Below are positions 1 through 6,412 of a DNA stretch of 10,599 bases, piece after piece. The stretch lies in assembly GCA_964422185.1 (NCBI GenBank), contig CAYRAG010000056.1, positions 1 through 10,599 of the forward strand, read 5' to 3'. Within the stretch, counting starts at the first letter, position 1; each line of letters begins with the position of its first letter. A program made the translations under genes and the position numbers. The notes beneath the pieces were generated by a model. It ran no database searches. It had not been told where the DNA came from and worked only from the letters and a program-made list of their open reading frames with translations. Source of the DNA: CALXCT01 sp964422185 (GTDB lineage: Bacteria > Bacillota > Clostridia > Oscillospirales > Oscillospiraceae).

Positions 1-1114
<1,114 letters not shown>

Positions 1115-1255
1115 GACAATTACCTCCTGGTTGAATATGAAAATTTTAATTATGACCCAATGACAGGGGACTTAAATTCTGACCGTCCCGGCGCCTGCCG
1201 GCTGCCCGCGGGGAGTTTCAGGTCTCCCCCTTCTCCCCGCAAACATTTGTCAGTC
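1115..1255 (-). other. groES-groEL intercistronic region with a GC-rich hairpin
   Basis: The 141-base spacer holds an 8-bp inverted repeat, GCGGGGAG at 1208-1215 and CTCCCCGC at 1233-1240, with a 17-base loop. Beside it is a small 5-bp stem (1189-1193 with 1198-1202). The groEL-proximal half is strongly AT-rich (about 1135-1180). No T tract follows the hairpins on the minus strand, so they are not obvious intrinsic terminators. They could tune the groES:groEL ratio or mark an RNA processing site, but that is inference. Confidence 0.5.
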
Positions 1256-1540
1256 TCACTCGACGATTGCCAGAATATCGCCCTGCTTCACAATCGTGTA
1301 CTCCTCGCCGTCAACTTTCACGGTGGTGCCGGAATACTTGCCGGTGATCACTCTCTGGCCGGGTTTGACCGTCATGACGACCTCGTGGCCGTCCACCATG
1401 CCGCCCGGGCCTACCGCAATGACATCAGCCACTTCCGGCTTTTCCTGGGAGGCGGAAGTCAGGTACAGACCGCTCTTGGTTTTCTCCTCCGCTTCGATCG
1501 TCTTCAGGATCACGCGGTCGGCCAAAGGTTTCAGATTCAT
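1256..1540 (-). CDS. groES: GroES co-chaperonin, 10 kDa subunit
   Basis: GroES is the heptameric lid that closes the GroEL chamber. The 94-residue product is of normal family length. It starts MNLKPLADRVILKTIEAEE and has the mobile loop that contacts GroEL at about residues 18-32 (SGLYLTSA). It also has the conserved core GPGG (44-47), the GKYSGTTVKVDGEEY beta segment, and the typical ILAIVE C-terminus. The ATG at 1540 is preceded by AAGGAGG near 1549-1556 at good spacing. It is the first gene of the groESL operon, with promoter and CIRCE just upstream, and groEL begins 141 bases after its stop codon. That intercistronic gap is longer than usual for this operon. Confidence 0.98.
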   Translation of the reverse strand: MNLKPLADRVILKTIEAEEKTKSGLYLTSASQEKPEVADVIAVGPGGMVDGHEVVMTVKPGQRVITGKYSGTTVKVDGEEYTIVKQGDILAIVE

Positions 1541-1593
1541 AGTTGGTTCCTCCTTATGTCTTTGTTTTTACACATGAATTACTCTTGTCCGGG

Positions 1594-1620
1594 TTAGCAC
1601 TCAAAACCCCGGAGTGCTAA
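1594..1620. promoter_or_regulatory. CIRCE operator (HrcA binding site)
   Basis: The site is a perfect inverted repeat: TTAGCACTC at 1594-1602, a nine-base spacer, then GAGTGCTAA at 1612-1620. This is exactly the CIRCE consensus bound by the heat-shock repressor HrcA. It lies immediately downstream of the groESL -10 box, covering roughly +3 to +29 of the transcript, the classic position for repression. HrcA itself is not in the window. Confidence 0.98.
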
Positions 1621-1629
1621 CCTGTGGTA

Positions 1630-1658
1630 ATGATAACCTCTCGCGATCAAAAAATCAA
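1630..1658 (-). promoter_or_regulatory. Sigma-A type promoter of groESL
   Basis: Read on the minus strand, a -35 box TTGATT (1653-1658) and a -10 box TATCAT (1630-1635) are separated by exactly 17 bases. Transcription would start near 1623, just before the CIRCE element, giving a leader of about 80 bases to the groES start. Confidence 0.85.
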
Positions 1659-1803
1659 CCCCCAATTTCAAAAAAATTCGCCGCAGTCTGCAAAATTCAT
1701 TTTCTGTTCACAAATCGGCCTCTTCCTCCCTCCCGGTTCTCCCGCATGAGGAAGCGGCAAACCCGTTGCGCCGCAGAGGTTTCAGACGATTTTTCCGTGT
1801 GTC

Positions 1804-1828
1804 CCGCCGGGGATCCGTTCCCCGGCGG
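1804..1828. repeat. Perfect GC-rich inverted repeat (10-bp arms)
   Basis: CCGCCGGGGA at 1804-1813 pairs exactly with TCCCCGGCGG at 1819-1828 across a five-base loop. The same two arms occur in swapped order in the terminator at 6249-6284. There is no T tract on either side, so its role is unknown. Confidence 0.7.
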
Positions 1829-1887
1829 TTCCAGGCCGTCCGGCACAGGCGGAGGGATGCGGCGATTCTTTCTTTCCGGCCCCCGCG

Positions 1888-1905
1888 TGTCCCCTTTTGG
1901 GGACA
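1888..1905. repeat. Perfect inverted repeat TGTCCCC / GGGGACA
   Basis: Seven-base arms flank a TTTT centre. It lies about 70 bases upstream of the probable nfeD -10 box, so it could be an operator or an RNA hairpin. No known site is recognised. Confidence 0.65.
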
Positions 1906-1972
1906 TAAGCGGCGGATCGCCGTCCCGGGCGGGGTTTTGGCTGATTTTCCTGTGGAATTCTCCCCGGCTTTG

Positions 1973-1981
1973 TGCTATACT
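1973..1981 (+). promoter_or_regulatory. Extended -10 promoter for nfeD-SPFH
   Basis: TGC-TATACT is an extended -10 element about 78 bases upstream of the nfeD start. The -35 region 17 bases upstream (TGGAAT, 1953-1958) is poor, as is common for extended -10 promoters. The surrounding CTTTGTGCTAT is repeated at the EamA-gene promoter on the other strand. Confidence 0.6.
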
Positions 1982-2058
1982 GTGGCCGTCACGGGATCCC
2001 GTTCTTCCCGCCGGCCGGGTACGCCGGTTCGGCACACTCACAGAAAGGAGCATGCGCT

Positions 2059-2514
2059 ATGCCCATGCCCGCACTCTGGTTTATCCTTCTGGTCATCTTC
2101 GGCATCATTGAGGCGGCGACGGTCGGCCTGACTTCCATCTGGTTTGCCGCGGGCGCTCTGGTGGCGATGATTTCCGCGTTCTTCCAGGCGCCCATCTGGC
2201 TTCAGATTGCCCTGTTTCTGGGCGTCTCCCTTATCGCGCTCGGGCTGGTGCGTCCCATTGTCCGGAAGTTTATCCTCCCGGGCTACACGCCCACCAACGC
2301 GGACCGCATTCTGGGGAAAGACGCGGTGGTCACCGAGGCCATCGACAACCTGTCCGGGAAAGGCCTGGTCTCCGTCGCGGGCAGCGTGTGGACCGCCCGG
2401 TCGGAGGACAGCCGCGTCATTCCCGCCGGCACGGTGGTGCGCATCCTGCGCATTGAGGGCGTAAAGGTGTTCGTGGCGCCGGCGGAGGTCGGAGCCGCGG
2501 CGCCGCAGGAATAA
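2059..2514 (+). CDS. NfeD-like (NfeD1b type) membrane protein
   Basis: NfeD-family proteins are small membrane proteins encoded next to SPFH/flotillin-like genes and thought to help organise membrane microdomains. The 151-residue product has hydrophobic segments at about 5-22, 25-43 and 48-66. A soluble C-terminal OB-fold-like beta domain follows (about 84-141), with LGKDAVV, GLVSVAG.VW, IPAGTVVRIL and GVKVFVAP strands typical of NfeD C-terminal domains. It is the short type without the ClpP-like protease domain. The ATG at 2059 is chosen because AGAAAGGAG (2042-2050) ends eight bases upstream; an upstream in-frame GTG at 1972 falls inside the promoter. The SPFH gene follows after 32 bases in the same operon. 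Function is from family and context only. Confidence 0.9.
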   Translation: MPMPALWFILLVIFGIIEAATVGLTSIWFAAGALVAMISAFFQAPIWLQIALFLGVSLIALGLVRPIVRKFILPGYTPTNADRILGKDAVVTEAIDNLSGKGLVSVAGSVWTARSEDSRVIPAGTVVRILRIEGVKVFVAPAEVGAAAPQE

Positions 2515-2546
2515 AACGATACAGATTTGAATAGGAGGCTGTGCAT

Positions 2547-3488
2547 ATGGTCCTGGTTATCATTCTCGTCATCTTCTTTCTCCTGGTGATTCTCATTCTG
2601 GGCCGCTGCATCAGGATTGTGCAGCAGTCCCAGGCCTATGTGGTCGAGCGGCTGGGCGCGTTCCGCGAGGTGTGGGGCGTCGGGATCCACTTCCTGCTCC
2701 CCTTTATTGACCGGGTGGCCAGGATCGTCTCCCTGAAGGAACAGGTGGTGGACTTCGCGCCGCAGCCCGTCATCACCAAGGACAATGTCACCATGCAGAT
2801 TGACACGGTCATCTATTTCCAGATCACCGACCCCAAGCTGTTCACCTACGGGGTGGAGCACCCCATGTCCGCCATCGAGAACCTGACCGCCACCACCCTG
2901 CGCAACATCATCGGCGATCTGGAACTGGATCAGACCCTGACCAGCCGCGACCACATCAATACGAAGATGCGCGCCCTGCTGGACGAGGCCACCGACCCCT
3001 GGGGCATCAAGGTCAACCGCGTGGAGCTGAAGAACATCCTCCCGCCGGCGGAGATCCAGGACGCCATGGAGAAGCAGATGAAGGCGGAGCGGGAGCGCCG
3101 CGAGGCCATTCTCCAGGCTGAGGGCCAGAAGCAGTCCCAGATCCTGGTGGCCGAGGGCGAAAAGCAGGCGGCGATTCTCCGCGCCGACGCCGCCAAACAG
3201 GCCGCCGTTCTCCAGGCAGAGGGCGACAGGCAGGCCAGGATCCTCCAGGCGGAGGCGGAGGCCCAGGCCATCCTGACCGTGCAGCAGGCCACCGCGGACG
3301 CCATCAAGCTCATCAACGAGGCGAATCCCGGCGAGGGCGTGCTGAAGATCCGCGCGCTGGAGGCGTTCCAGGCGGCCGCCGACGGCAAGGCCACGAAGAT
3401 CATCATCCCCAGCGAGATCCAGGGTCTCGCCGGCCTGTGCGCCAGCGCCAAGGCGGTATTCGACGGGATGGACGACAAGAAGCAGTAA
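2547..3488 (+). CDS. SPFH/stomatin-like (slipin, QmcA-type) membrane protein
   Basis: This is a 313-residue prohibitin/stomatin homologue, expected to oligomerise at the cytoplasmic membrane. It has one N-terminal membrane segment (about 1-20). The SPFH domain follows, with the stomatin-like YVVERLGAF (31-39) and IKVNRVELKNILPPAEIQ (154-171) signatures. A charged helix comes next, then five tandem 11-residue repeats (188-242) of the form ILxAEGxKQAA, and a short C-terminal domain to DDKKQ. Size and layout resemble E. coli QmcA, whose gene also neighbours an NfeD1b gene. The ATG at 2547 is preferred over a GTG at 2541, because AGGAGG (2533-2538) is eight bases from the ATG and only two from the GTG. 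It is co-transcribed with the nfeD-like gene and ended by the terminator at 3497-3542. Confidence 0.94.
   Translation: MVLVIILVIFFLLVILILGRCIRIVQQSQAYVVERLGAFREVWGVGIHFLLPFIDRVARIVSLKEQVVDFAPQPVITKDNVTMQIDTVIYFQITDPKLFTYGVEHPMSAIENLTATTLRNIIGDLELDQTLTSRDHINTKMRALLDEATDPWGIKVNRVELKNILPPAEIQDAMEKQMKAERERREAILQAEGQKQSQILVAEGEKQAAILRADAAKQAAVLQAEGDRQARILQAEAEAQAILTVQQATADAIKLINEANPGEGVLKIRALEAFQAAADGKATKIIIPSEIQGLAGLCASAKAVFDGMDDKKQ
3108..3272 (+). repeat. Five tandem 33-bp coding repeats (hendecad coiled coil)
   Basis: Residues 188-242 of the SPFH protein divide exactly into five 11-residue units starting I/V-L-x-A-E/D. They are spelled ILQAEGQKQSQ, ILVAEGEKQAA, ILRADAAKQAA, VLQAEGDRQAR and ILQAEAEAQAI. 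An 11-residue period is the signature of hendecad coiled coils. The DNA copies have diverged in sequence, so this is a protein-level repeat rather than a recent expansion. Confidence 0.85.
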
Positions 3489-3496
3489 AGACGGAA

Positions 3497-3542
3497 AAAC
3501 GCATTCCCCCGCCTGAGCAGTGAGGGAATGCGTTTCCTTTTT
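3497..3542. terminator. Bidirectional intrinsic terminator between convergent genes
   Basis: AAACGCATTCCC (3497-3508) pairs exactly with GGGAATGCGTTT (3524-3535) around a 15-base loop. CCTTTTT follows on the plus strand, ending the SPFH gene. On the minus strand the same stem is followed by a run of T residues (complement of A3495-3499), eight bases past the EamA-gene stop codon, so it should serve both. Confidence 0.9.
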
Positions 3543-3550
3543 GCCGGGTG

Positions 3551-4453
3551 TCATTTCCCGCCCCCCGGCGCTGCCTCATGGCCGGGCAGGTAGTGGTTGT
3601 TGTACCAGAAAGTCAGTGCGCCCATGCCGATGATCAGCGCGTAGCCGATGAAACTGAATCCATCCGGCCTGTCCCCGAACAGGAAGAAGCCGATCACCGC
3701 GGCGAAGATGACCTGGGAGTAATCATAGACGGATATCTCCCGGGCGGGGGCGCAGCAGTAGGCGGCGGTAATGCCGAACTGGCCGCCCGCGCCGCACAGG
3801 CCGGCGCCGATGAGCCACAGCACCTGGCTGAGCGTCATGGGCGCGTGAACCACCAGGGCGTACGGCAGGGTGACCAGGCAGGAGAACGCGGAGAACACAA
3901 AGACGATGTACGATCCCCGCTCCCCTTTCTGCCCCAGCAGCCGGACAATGGAGTAGGCAACGCCCGCGCCGAACCCGCCCACCAGGCCGACCAGAGACGG
4001 CACCAGATCCATGTTGGACAATGTGGGTTTGATGATGAACAGAGCCCCCACAAAGGCGCCCGCCACTGTGCCCGCCTGCACCGGGGTCAGCCGCTCTTTC
4101 AGCAGGACGACGGAGGCCAGGATGGCGAAGAACGGGGACATCTTGTTGAGCATGGAGGCGTCAGACAGCAGCAGCCGGTCCACCGCGTAGAAGTTGCACA
4201 GGATCCCGACGGTGCCGAAGGCCGCCCGGGCCAGCAGGTATTTCCAGTTTGACGGACTGGCGGGGCGGAACCCTTTTCCCTCCCGGATCAGGATCGCCGC
4301 CGAGACCGCCAGGGCCACGATGTTGCGGAACAGGCTCTTCTGGATGCTGGGCACATCCCCCGCCATGCGCACGCAGGCGTTCATGCAGGCGAAGCAGAAC
4401 GCCGACAGGATGATATACAAAATGCCTTTGTACTTTGGATTGAGTCTGGACAC
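3551..4453 (-). CDS. EamA-family (drug/metabolite transporter superfamily) permease
   Basis: This is a cytoplasmic-membrane transporter of the DMT superfamily with about ten hydrophobic helices arranged as two EamA repeats. Family features include the first helix ILYIILSAFCFACMNACVR, FRNIVALAVSA, the end-of-repeat helix SPFFAILASVVLLKERLT, and the second-repeat equivalent YDYSQVIFAAVIGFFLFGDRP. Substrate cannot be read from the sequence; relatives export metabolites or amino acids. I choose the GTG at 4453 (300 residues). GGGAGG at 4462-4467 lies eight bases upstream, and the upstream ATGs at 4492 and 4543 fall on or before the -10 box of its promoter. It is a single-gene unit, convergent with the SPFH operon and divergent from the peptidase gene. 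Confidence 0.92.
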   Translation of the reverse strand: MSRLNPKYKGILYIILSAFCFACMNACVRMAGDVPSIQKSLFRNIVALAVSAAILIREGKGFRPASPSNWKYLLARAAFGTVGILCNFYAVDRLLLSDASMLNKMSPFFAILASVVLLKERLTPVQAGTVAGAFVGALFIIKPTLSNMDLVPSLVGLVGGFGAGVAYSIVRLLGQKGERGSYIVFVFSAFSCLVTLPYALVVHAPMTLSQVLWLIGAGLCGAGGQFGITAAYCCAPAREISVYDYSQVIFAAVIGFFLFGDRPDGFSFIGYALIIGMGALTFWYNNHYLPGHEAAPGGGK

Positions 4454-4487
4454 GCCGCCCGCCTCCCGCTTCGCGTCTTCGCCCCCC

Positions 4488-4516
4488 ATCATAGCACAAA
4501 GCGGGGGAAGAGGGAA
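4488..4516 (-). promoter_or_regulatory. Extended -10 promoter of the EamA gene
   Basis: On the minus strand, TGC-TATGAT (-10 hexamer at 4488-4493, extension at 4494-4496) has a weak -35-like TTCCCT at 4511-4516 with 17-base spacing. The leader to the GTG start is about 30 bases. The core CTTTGTGCTAT is identical to that of the nfeD promoter. Confidence 0.7.
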
Positions 4517-4600
4517 GAGCGCCGCCGGTTCGGGGTTCATCACTTTTTTCTATCGGTTGACATAATACGGCGCAACCTCCCGCACGGGCAATGCCGGAAC

Positions 4601-4618
4601 CGGGGATCGCGATCCCCG
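4601..4618. repeat. 18-bp perfect palindrome in divergent control region
   Basis: CGGGGATCGCGATCCCCG is an uninterrupted palindrome 22 bases upstream of the -35 box of the peptidase-methyltransferase promoter. A small GGGCG-CTC-CGCCC stem (4622-4634) lies between them. The position fits a regulator site, but no known operator is recognised. Confidence 0.7.
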
Positions 4619-4640
4619 CCGGGGCGCTCCGCCCGGGGGC

Positions 4641-4669
4641 TTGAAATGCGCCCCGCACTGTTGTATGAT
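4641..4669 (+). promoter_or_regulatory. Sigma-A promoter of the peptidase-methyltransferase operon
   Basis: TTGAAA at 4641-4646 and TATGAT at 4664-4669 are spaced by exactly 17 bases. The predicted start is near 4676, giving a leader of about 50 bases to the peptidase ATG. Confidence 0.85.
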
Positions 4670-4725
4670 CCGTGCGGGCGGATACCCCCCGAATCAGACG
4701 GATTTCAGAGAGGAGCGGTGACCGG

Positions 4726-5130
4726 ATGCTCACTTTTAACGAGGCCGCGCAGCTGCTGGACGACATCGCGATGGAGTTTCCCGAGGCGTTCTACCGGGAT
4801 CTCCATGGCGGGATCCAATTTGAGGAGGATCCCCTGCCGGATCCCCGGTTCCCGGAGGGCGAGATGTACATCATGGGCGAGTATGTCCAGGATCTGACGG
4901 GCAACTTCATCGTCCTGTACTACGGCTCGTTCGCCGCCCTGCTGAAAGACGAGCCGGACGAGGTGTGGGAGGACGAGCTGTTCGCCACCCTGGCCCACGA
5001 GTTCACCCACCACCTGGAGACGATGGGCGGTCTCCACGACCTGGACGACAAGGACGCGGAGTTTCTCCGCCAGGCGCTCGCCCGCGGGGAGGAAGAGGAG
5101 GAGTGCCCCGCGCCGGCGGGTCCGCCCTGA
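4726..5130 (+). CDS. Small zinc metallopeptidase-like protein (Zincin_1 / COG3824 type)
   Basis: The 134-residue acidic protein carries the zincin motif HEFTHH at residues 91-96 (H91, E92, H95 as HExxH) in the context ELFATLAHEFTHHLE. This resembles the compact metallopeptidase family often annotated PF06262, where a short domain ends in TLxHExxHH. There is no signal peptide or membrane segment, so it should be cytoplasmic. The C-terminus is an acidic EEEEE stretch then a proline-rich tail. The ATG at 4726 has AGGAG at 4711-4715, ten bases away; an upstream in-frame ATG at 4672 overlaps the transcription start region and was rejected. Its stop overlaps the ribosome binding site of the following methyltransferase, so the two are probably translationally coupled. 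Substrate unknown; family assignment is by motif and size. Confidence 0.85.
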   Translation: MLTFNEAAQLLDDIAMEFPEAFYRDLHGGIQFEEDPLPDPRFPEGEMYIMGEYVQDLTGNFIVLYYGSFAALLKDEPDEVWEDELFATLAHEFTHHLETMGGLHDLDDKDAEFLRQALARGEEEEECPAPAGPP

Positions 5131-5143
5131 GGAGGCGCCTGAC

Positions 5144-6220
5144 ATGCCATACCATATTATTGATCTGTTCTCCGGCGCGGGCGGGCTGAGCTACGGCTTC
5201 GCGAAACTGCCGGAGTACCGGATCCTGGCCGCCAACGAGATTGACCCGGACATCGCAGACGCCTACTCCCTCAACCACCCGGAGGTGCCCATGCTCGTCA
5301 TGGACATCCGGGATCTGGACGGGGAGACCCTCCGGGGCGTCCTGGGCGATCGGAGCGTGGATCTGGTGGTGGGCGGTCCCCCCTGCCAGTCCTACTCCAC
5401 CGTGGGCAAACGCAGGCTGGACGACCGGGCGGGCCTGTTTCAGGAGTACTGCCGGATCGTGGCCATGCTGGCGCCCCGGGCCTTTGTCTTTGAGAATGTC
5501 ACGGGCATTCTCAGCATGGAGCGTGGGGATCTGTTCCGCCGCGTGCAGCGCGGGTTCGCGGATCTCGGCTACGAGCTGCGGGCGGATGTGCTGGATGCCG
5601 CGGACTACGGCGTCCCGCAGCACCGGGAGCGGGTCTTTCTGGTGGGCACGCTGGGAGAGAACCGCTTTACCCCTCCCCCGCCGACCCACGGGCCCGGCCG
5701 ACTGCCCTGGCTCACGCTGAGAGACGCCATCGGGGACCTGCCCCCCATTCAAAGCGGCGGGACGGGAACTTCCTATCTGTACGAACCGGACAGCGAATTT
5801 CTCCGTTTCGTCCGGGACACGGACACGCTCACGGAGCACACCGCGCCCCGGAACGCCCCGCACCTCATCCGCCTGATGGAGGCTCTGGAGGACGGCCAGG
5901 GCCGGGACGACCTCCCGGAGGATCTGCGGCCGGCCAGCGGCTACCCCAACACCTACGCCAAGCTGTGGTGGGATCGGCCCGCCACCACCATCACCCGGAA
6001 CTTCGCGTGCCCCTCCTCCTCCCGCTGCATCCATCCCCGGGATTCCCGGGCCATGTCCATCCGGGAGGGCGCCAGGCTCCAGAGCTTTCCGGACAGCTAC
6101 CGCTTCAGCGGCGCCGCCGGGAAGAAGCGCCTGGAGATCGGCAACGCGGTTCCTCCCCTGCTCTCCCTCGCCCTGGCCCGGCAGATGCGGATGGTCCTCG
6201 GCGATCCGGGGGACGCGTGA
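5144..6220 (+). CDS. DNA (cytosine-5) methyltransferase, apparently orphan
   Basis: This enzyme transfers a methyl group from S-adenosylmethionine to C5 of cytosine in a specific DNA sequence. All main C5-methyltransferase motifs are present in order over 358 residues. Motif I is DLFSGAGGLSYGF (7-19) and motif IV is GGPPCQSYS (77-85), with nucleophile C81. Motif VI is ENV (117-119), motif VIII is QHRERVFLVG (159-168), and motif X is GNAVPP (333-338). The target-recognition region, about 175-275, is short and its target sequence cannot be predicted. TGAGGAGG (5128-5135) lies eight bases before the ATG and includes the stop codon of the peptidase gene. No endonuclease or Vsr gene is visible on either side, so it may be an orphan regulatory or protective methyltransferase. 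Confidence 0.95.
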   Translation: MPYHIIDLFSGAGGLSYGFAKLPEYRILAANEIDPDIADAYSLNHPEVPMLVMDIRDLDGETLRGVLGDRSVDLVVGGPPCQSYSTVGKRRLDDRAGLFQEYCRIVAMLAPRAFVFENVTGILSMERGDLFRRVQRGFADLGYELRADVLDAADYGVPQHRERVFLVGTLGENRFTPPPPTHGPGRLPWLTLRDAIGDLPPIQSGGTGTSYLYEPDSEFLRFVRDTDTLTEHTAPRNAPHLIRLMEALEDGQGRDDLPEDLRPASGYPNTYAKLWWDRPATTITRNFACPSSSRCIHPRDSRAMSIREGARLQSFPDSYRFSGAAGKKRLEIGNAVPPLLSLALARQMRMVLGDPGDA

Positions 6221-6245
6221 GACCATAAGATTTTTTCTCCCATTC

Positions 6246-6292
6246 GAGTCCCCGGCGGATTTCAGACCTGGAGCCCGCCGGGGATTTGTTTT
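6246..6292 (+). terminator. Intrinsic terminator after the methyltransferase gene
   Basis: TCCCCGGCGG (6249-6258) pairs with CCGCCGGGGA (6275-6284) across a 16-base loop and is followed directly by TTTGTTTT (6285-6292). It lies 25 bases past the methyltransferase stop codon and insulates the downstream metal operon. Confidence 0.88.
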
Positions 6293-6322
6293 GCCTTCCG
6301 GGCCGCGCCCTGGCGGAGAAAA

Positions 6323-6336
6323 AAATCCGCGGATTT
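6323..6336. repeat. 14-bp perfect palindrome upstream of the metal-operon promoter
   Basis: AAATCCGCGGATTT is a perfect palindrome ending four bases before the -35 box. It could be an additional operator; no known motif is recognised. Confidence 0.55.
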
Positions 6337-6340
6337 CGGG

Positions 6341-6369
6341 TTGACAAATCCCGGGTATCGCTGTATCAT
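6341..6369 (+). promoter_or_regulatory. Sigma-A promoter of the metal-efflux operon
   Basis: A perfect -35 box TTGACA (6341-6346) and a -10 box TATCAT (6364-6369) are separated by 17 bases. The -10 box overlaps the repressor operator, the usual arrangement for metal-derepressed ArsR/SmtB family operons. Confidence 0.92.
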
Positions 6370-6388
6370 ATGAGCAGTTGTTCATATG
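6367..6388. promoter_or_regulatory. CadC/SmtB-type operator (metal-responsive)
   Basis: Arms CATATGAGCA (6367-6376) and TGTTCATATG (6379-6388) form a ten-base inverted repeat with one mismatch around a two-base centre. TGAxCA and TGTTCA separated by two bases matches the known 12-2-12 operators of SmtB/CzrA-like repressors. It covers the end of the -10 box and the expected start site, so the repressor encoded just downstream probably autoregulates. Confidence 0.88.
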
Positions 6389-6412
6389 TTAATTGTTAAG
6401 GAGGCGGAACCC

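Larger units (their letters stand above)
1659..1975. other. Intergenic region with no convincing gene, several inverted repeats
   Basis: This stretch separates the divergent groESL and nfeD promoters. Frames open here encode arginine- and proline-rich, low-complexity peptides with no ribosome binding site or recognisable family, so I call no gene. It does hold a perfect 10-bp stem (1804-1813 with 1819-1828), a perfect 7-bp stem TGTCCCC-TTTT-GGGGACA (1888-1905), and a 5-bp stem (1910-1914 with 1918-1922). None is followed closely by a T tract, so they are not clear terminators. Confidence 0.6.

Noticed and set aside
1208..1240. groES-groEL hairpin as an intrinsic terminator
   Set aside because: No T tract follows the stem on the minus strand, and groEL lies downstream in the same operon.
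1697..2053. Possible 118-codon minus-strand gene in the groES-nfeD gap
   Set aside because: The product is Arg/Pro/Gly-rich and low in complexity, there is no Shine-Dalgarno sequence or family match, and it covers the perfect inverted repeats.
2283..3554. Minus-strand open frame opposite the nfeD-SPFH genes
   Set aside because: It spans two real genes and their bidirectional terminator; composition and lack of a ribosome binding site mark it as a shadow.
4557..4585. TTGACA at 4557-4562 as a -35 box for the peptidase operon
   Set aside because: No -10 hexamer lies at 16-18 bases; the TTGAAA-17-TATGAT pair at 4641-4669 is far better placed.
5144..6220. Complete restriction-modification system
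   Set aside because: No endonuclease, Vsr or specificity gene is visible next to the methyltransferase; the upstream HExxH protein has zincin features and no nuclease motif.
5003..6385. Minus-strand open frame opposite the methyltransferase gene
   Set aside because: It is Pro/Gly/Arg-rich, passes through the terminator and metal promoter, and lies opposite a gene with all conserved methyltransferase motifs.
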